Position numbers and translations under genes: made by a program. A DNA stretch of 64,000 nt. Source: Candidatus Didemnitutus sp. (lineage in GTDB: Bacteria; Verrucomicrobiota; Verrucomicrobiia; Opitutales; Opitutaceae). Each line of letters begins with the position of its first letter. The stretch's first letter is position 1. Below the pieces are notes generated by a model. It ran no database searches and had not been told where the DNA came from. It saw only the letters and a list, made by a program, of their open reading frames with translations. Location of the stretch: positions 186,001-250,000 of the forward strand of contig JAGOQJ010000003.1 of the NCBI GenBank assembly GCA_017991595.1, written 5' to 3'. Positions 62,646 to 64,000 of the stretch are shown in pieces.

Positions 62646-63590
62646 GTGTCGCACTCCGTTCAACGCCCCTTGCTCTTCCCCTCGTCGTCCCCGGAAGCGA
62701 GTGCGCCGACGCGTGCGTCGGTCATCCGCCATCTTTCCCTGCTCGTGCTGCTGGCGGGGAGCTGCGTGTTGCTGGGGGGCGTGGGCTGGCGAGTCTGGCG
62801 GGCGACCGAACCGGCGCGCGTCGCGGAGGACGTGTTGCGCATCGGCTATGCGGTGGAGGCGCCCTATGCCTACGTCGATCCGACGGGCCGGGTGACGGGC
62901 GAAAGCCCCGAGATCGCGCGGATCGTCGCGGAGCGGATCGGGCGCGGGAGAATCGTGTGGCGGCAGACGGAGTTCGGCTCGTTGGTGCAGGAGCTGCGCG
63001 AGGGGACGATCGACGTGATCGCCTCCGGTCTGTTCATCACGCCCGAGCGGTCGCGGCAGGTGGCGTTTTCGCGGCCGACGTTCCGCGTGCGCGCGGGGTT
63101 GCTCGTGGCGAAGGGCAATCCGCTCGCGTTGCACTCCTACGCCGACGTGGCGGAGCGCGGCGCCCGCGTGGCGGTGCTCGCGCGCTCGTTCGAGGAGGCC
63201 TATTTCCTCGGGCGCCCGCACTGGCGCCGTGGGCAGGTGATCGCGGTGTCCGACGCGAGCGCGGGTATGCAGGCGCTCGCGGTCGGGGCGGTCGATGCGT
63301 TCGCGCTCTCGGCGCCGTCGCTGCAATGGATGATGCGGGCGGGCGGCGCGCGGGTTGGCGAGTTGGCGGAGCCCTTCGCTCCGCCGGCGGATGCGCCCGG
63401 TGCGGCGGAAGGCGGCTTCGCATTCCGCCTCGAGGATCGGGAGCTGCGCGAGGCGTGGGACCGCACTTTGGCGGACTTTGTCGGCAGCCCCGAGCATCGG
63501 CGGCTCGTCGAGCCGTTCGGTTTCACGACGGCGGAGCTGCCCGGTCCGAGCGGAGCCGGGGAGTCGTCGCCTGCACACCCTTCGAATTGA
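62646..63590 (+). CDS. Membrane-anchored solute-binding protein, family 3
   Basis: From this GTG the protein has 314 residues. One hydrophobic helix (~33-53, SLLVLLAGSCVLLGGVGW) precedes a periplasmic SBP_bac_3 domain: LRIGYAVEAPYAYVDPTGRVTGESPEIARIVAERIG and TIDVIASGLFITPERSRQVAFSRP are the family signatures. Relatives bind amino acids or related small ligands. No ABC genes adjoin; instead the stop overlaps the start of a membrane protein by one base, so a sensory role is more likely than transport. The start is weak: no in-frame ATG exists between 62373 and the signature, and TTG 62670 is an alternative. Confidence 0.72.
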   Translation: MSHSVQRPLLFPSSSPEASAPTRASVIRHLSLLVLLAGSCVLLGGVGWRVWRATEPARVAEDVLRIGYAVEAPYAYVDPTGRVTGESPEIARIVAERIGRGRIVWRQTEFGSLVQELREGTIDVIASGLFITPERSRQVAFSRPTFRVRAGLLVAKGNPLALHSYADVAERGARVAVLARSFEEAYFLGRPHWRRGQVIAVSDASAGMQALAVGAVDAFALSAPSLQWMMRAGGARVGELAEPFAPPADAPGAAEGGFAFRLEDRELREAWDRTLADFVGSPEHRRLVEPFGFTTAELPGPSGAGESSPAHPSN

Positions 63591-64000
63591 TGAAGACAAC
63601 CTCGCGACGATTTTCTCCGCAGGCGTGGCTCCTGTCCGAACCGAAGCTCTGGCTCGGTGCGGCCCTCGCGGCGGCGTTTGTCACGTGCCTGCTGTTGCTG
63701 GGCCTCTACGCCGTGCAACGCCGCGAGATCAGCCGGGCGACCGAGATCCTGCAAAGCGTGCGCACGGCGCGCATCGACCTCGCGAAGAGCGCGCTGAAGA
63801 CGCACGGCCCGGCGGCGACGGCGGAGGAACGGGCCGTGCAGGGGGAAGGCCTCGCCTTGTTCGAGCAGGCGCAGGCGCAGCTGGCGGAGAGCCTGCACGC
63901 CGGCGCGGCGCGCAGCGCCGCCGAAGACGGCACGGCTCTGACCGAGGACGAACTGGGGCGGCGCGCGGAGGCCTACCGGCGCGAAGCGCACCGCTGGCTG
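63590..64000 (+). CDS. Membrane protein, probably sensor N-terminus (partial, cut by window end)
   Basis: The frame begins ATG AAG ACA at 63590, overlapping the preceding stop by one base (TGATG), and stays open to the end; 137 residues are visible. After a short cytoplasmic start comes one membrane helix (~22-45, LGAALAAAFVTCLLLLGLYAV). A long, charged, Ala-rich helical stretch (REISRATEILQSVRTARIDLAK...) follows, as at the start of sensor kinases or chemoreceptors. The rest is outside the window, so kinase identity is inferred from the coupled binding-protein gene only. Confidence 0.6.
   Translation, partial: MKTTSRRFSPQAWLLSEPKLWLGAALAAAFVTCLLLLGLYAVQRREISRATEILQSVRTARIDLAKSALKTHGPAATAEERAVQGEGLALFEQAQAQLAESLHAGAARSAAEDGTALTEDELGRRAEAYRREAHRWL

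Noticed and set aside
1-64000. CRISPR array, prophage, insertion sequence, tRNA or rRNA genes
   Set aside because: No regularly spaced repeats, transposase, integrase or structural RNA cloverleaf was found on reading both strands.

Overview
The window is about 67% G+C, densely coded, and reads as a chromosomal segment of a verrucomicrobial bacterium, most likely an Opitutus-like member of the Opitutaceae. The reasons are a large set of secreted carbohydrate-active enzymes, autotransporter-associated beta-strand repeat proteins (one with a PEP-CTERM tail), a propeller-type hybrid sensor kinase, a duplicated orphan FtsX permease, and housekeeping genes scattered among accessory loci. This assignment is inferred from gene content, not from a marker gene.

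Region 1 (1-11439) is a plus-strand run of six secreted proteins with gaps of at most 16 nt or ATGA overlaps: a truncated alpha-barrel protein, a GH97-SGNH fusion, a GH2 enzyme, a sialate-O-acetylesterase-type esterase, a GH16 endoglycanase and a serine esterase. Three esterase modules among the glycosidases point to an acylated polysaccharide. Region 2 (11577-16021) holds two paralogous beta-strand repeat proteins with different C-termini. Region 3 (16257-26777) carries GH106 and GH78 rhamnosidases, a GH3 enzyme and an unrecognised secreted protein. A strong palindrome lies between the divergent GH3 and GH78 genes.

Region 4 (26829-33522) is transport. A fused ferric-type permease faces a five-gene zinc/manganese ABC operon: binding protein, outer-membrane barrel, ATPase and two permeases. 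The first permease ends in a DtxR/MntR-like metal-sensing domain. An inverted repeat overlapping the first in-frame ATG is the likely metal-responsive operator. This is the most unusual system in the window.

Region 5 (33490-39625) holds an NCS2 purine permease, an amidohydrolase, an amidase and an NMT1/THI5-type ABC importer. Region 6 (39636-48580) is mostly housekeeping: argA, proS, clpS with an overlapping partner, a candidate 6S RNA, a family B DNA polymerase and membrane proteins.

Region 7 (48596-64000) contains a two-subunit molybdenum hydroxylase, a 1314-residue hybrid sensor kinase, a FtsX-type permease, a RES/Xre toxin-antitoxin pair with tandem operator palindromes, alaS with an unusual lower-GC insertion, and a membrane-anchored solute-binding protein followed by the start of a membrane protein cut by the window end. 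I saw no tRNA, rRNA, CRISPR array, insertion sequence or integrase.
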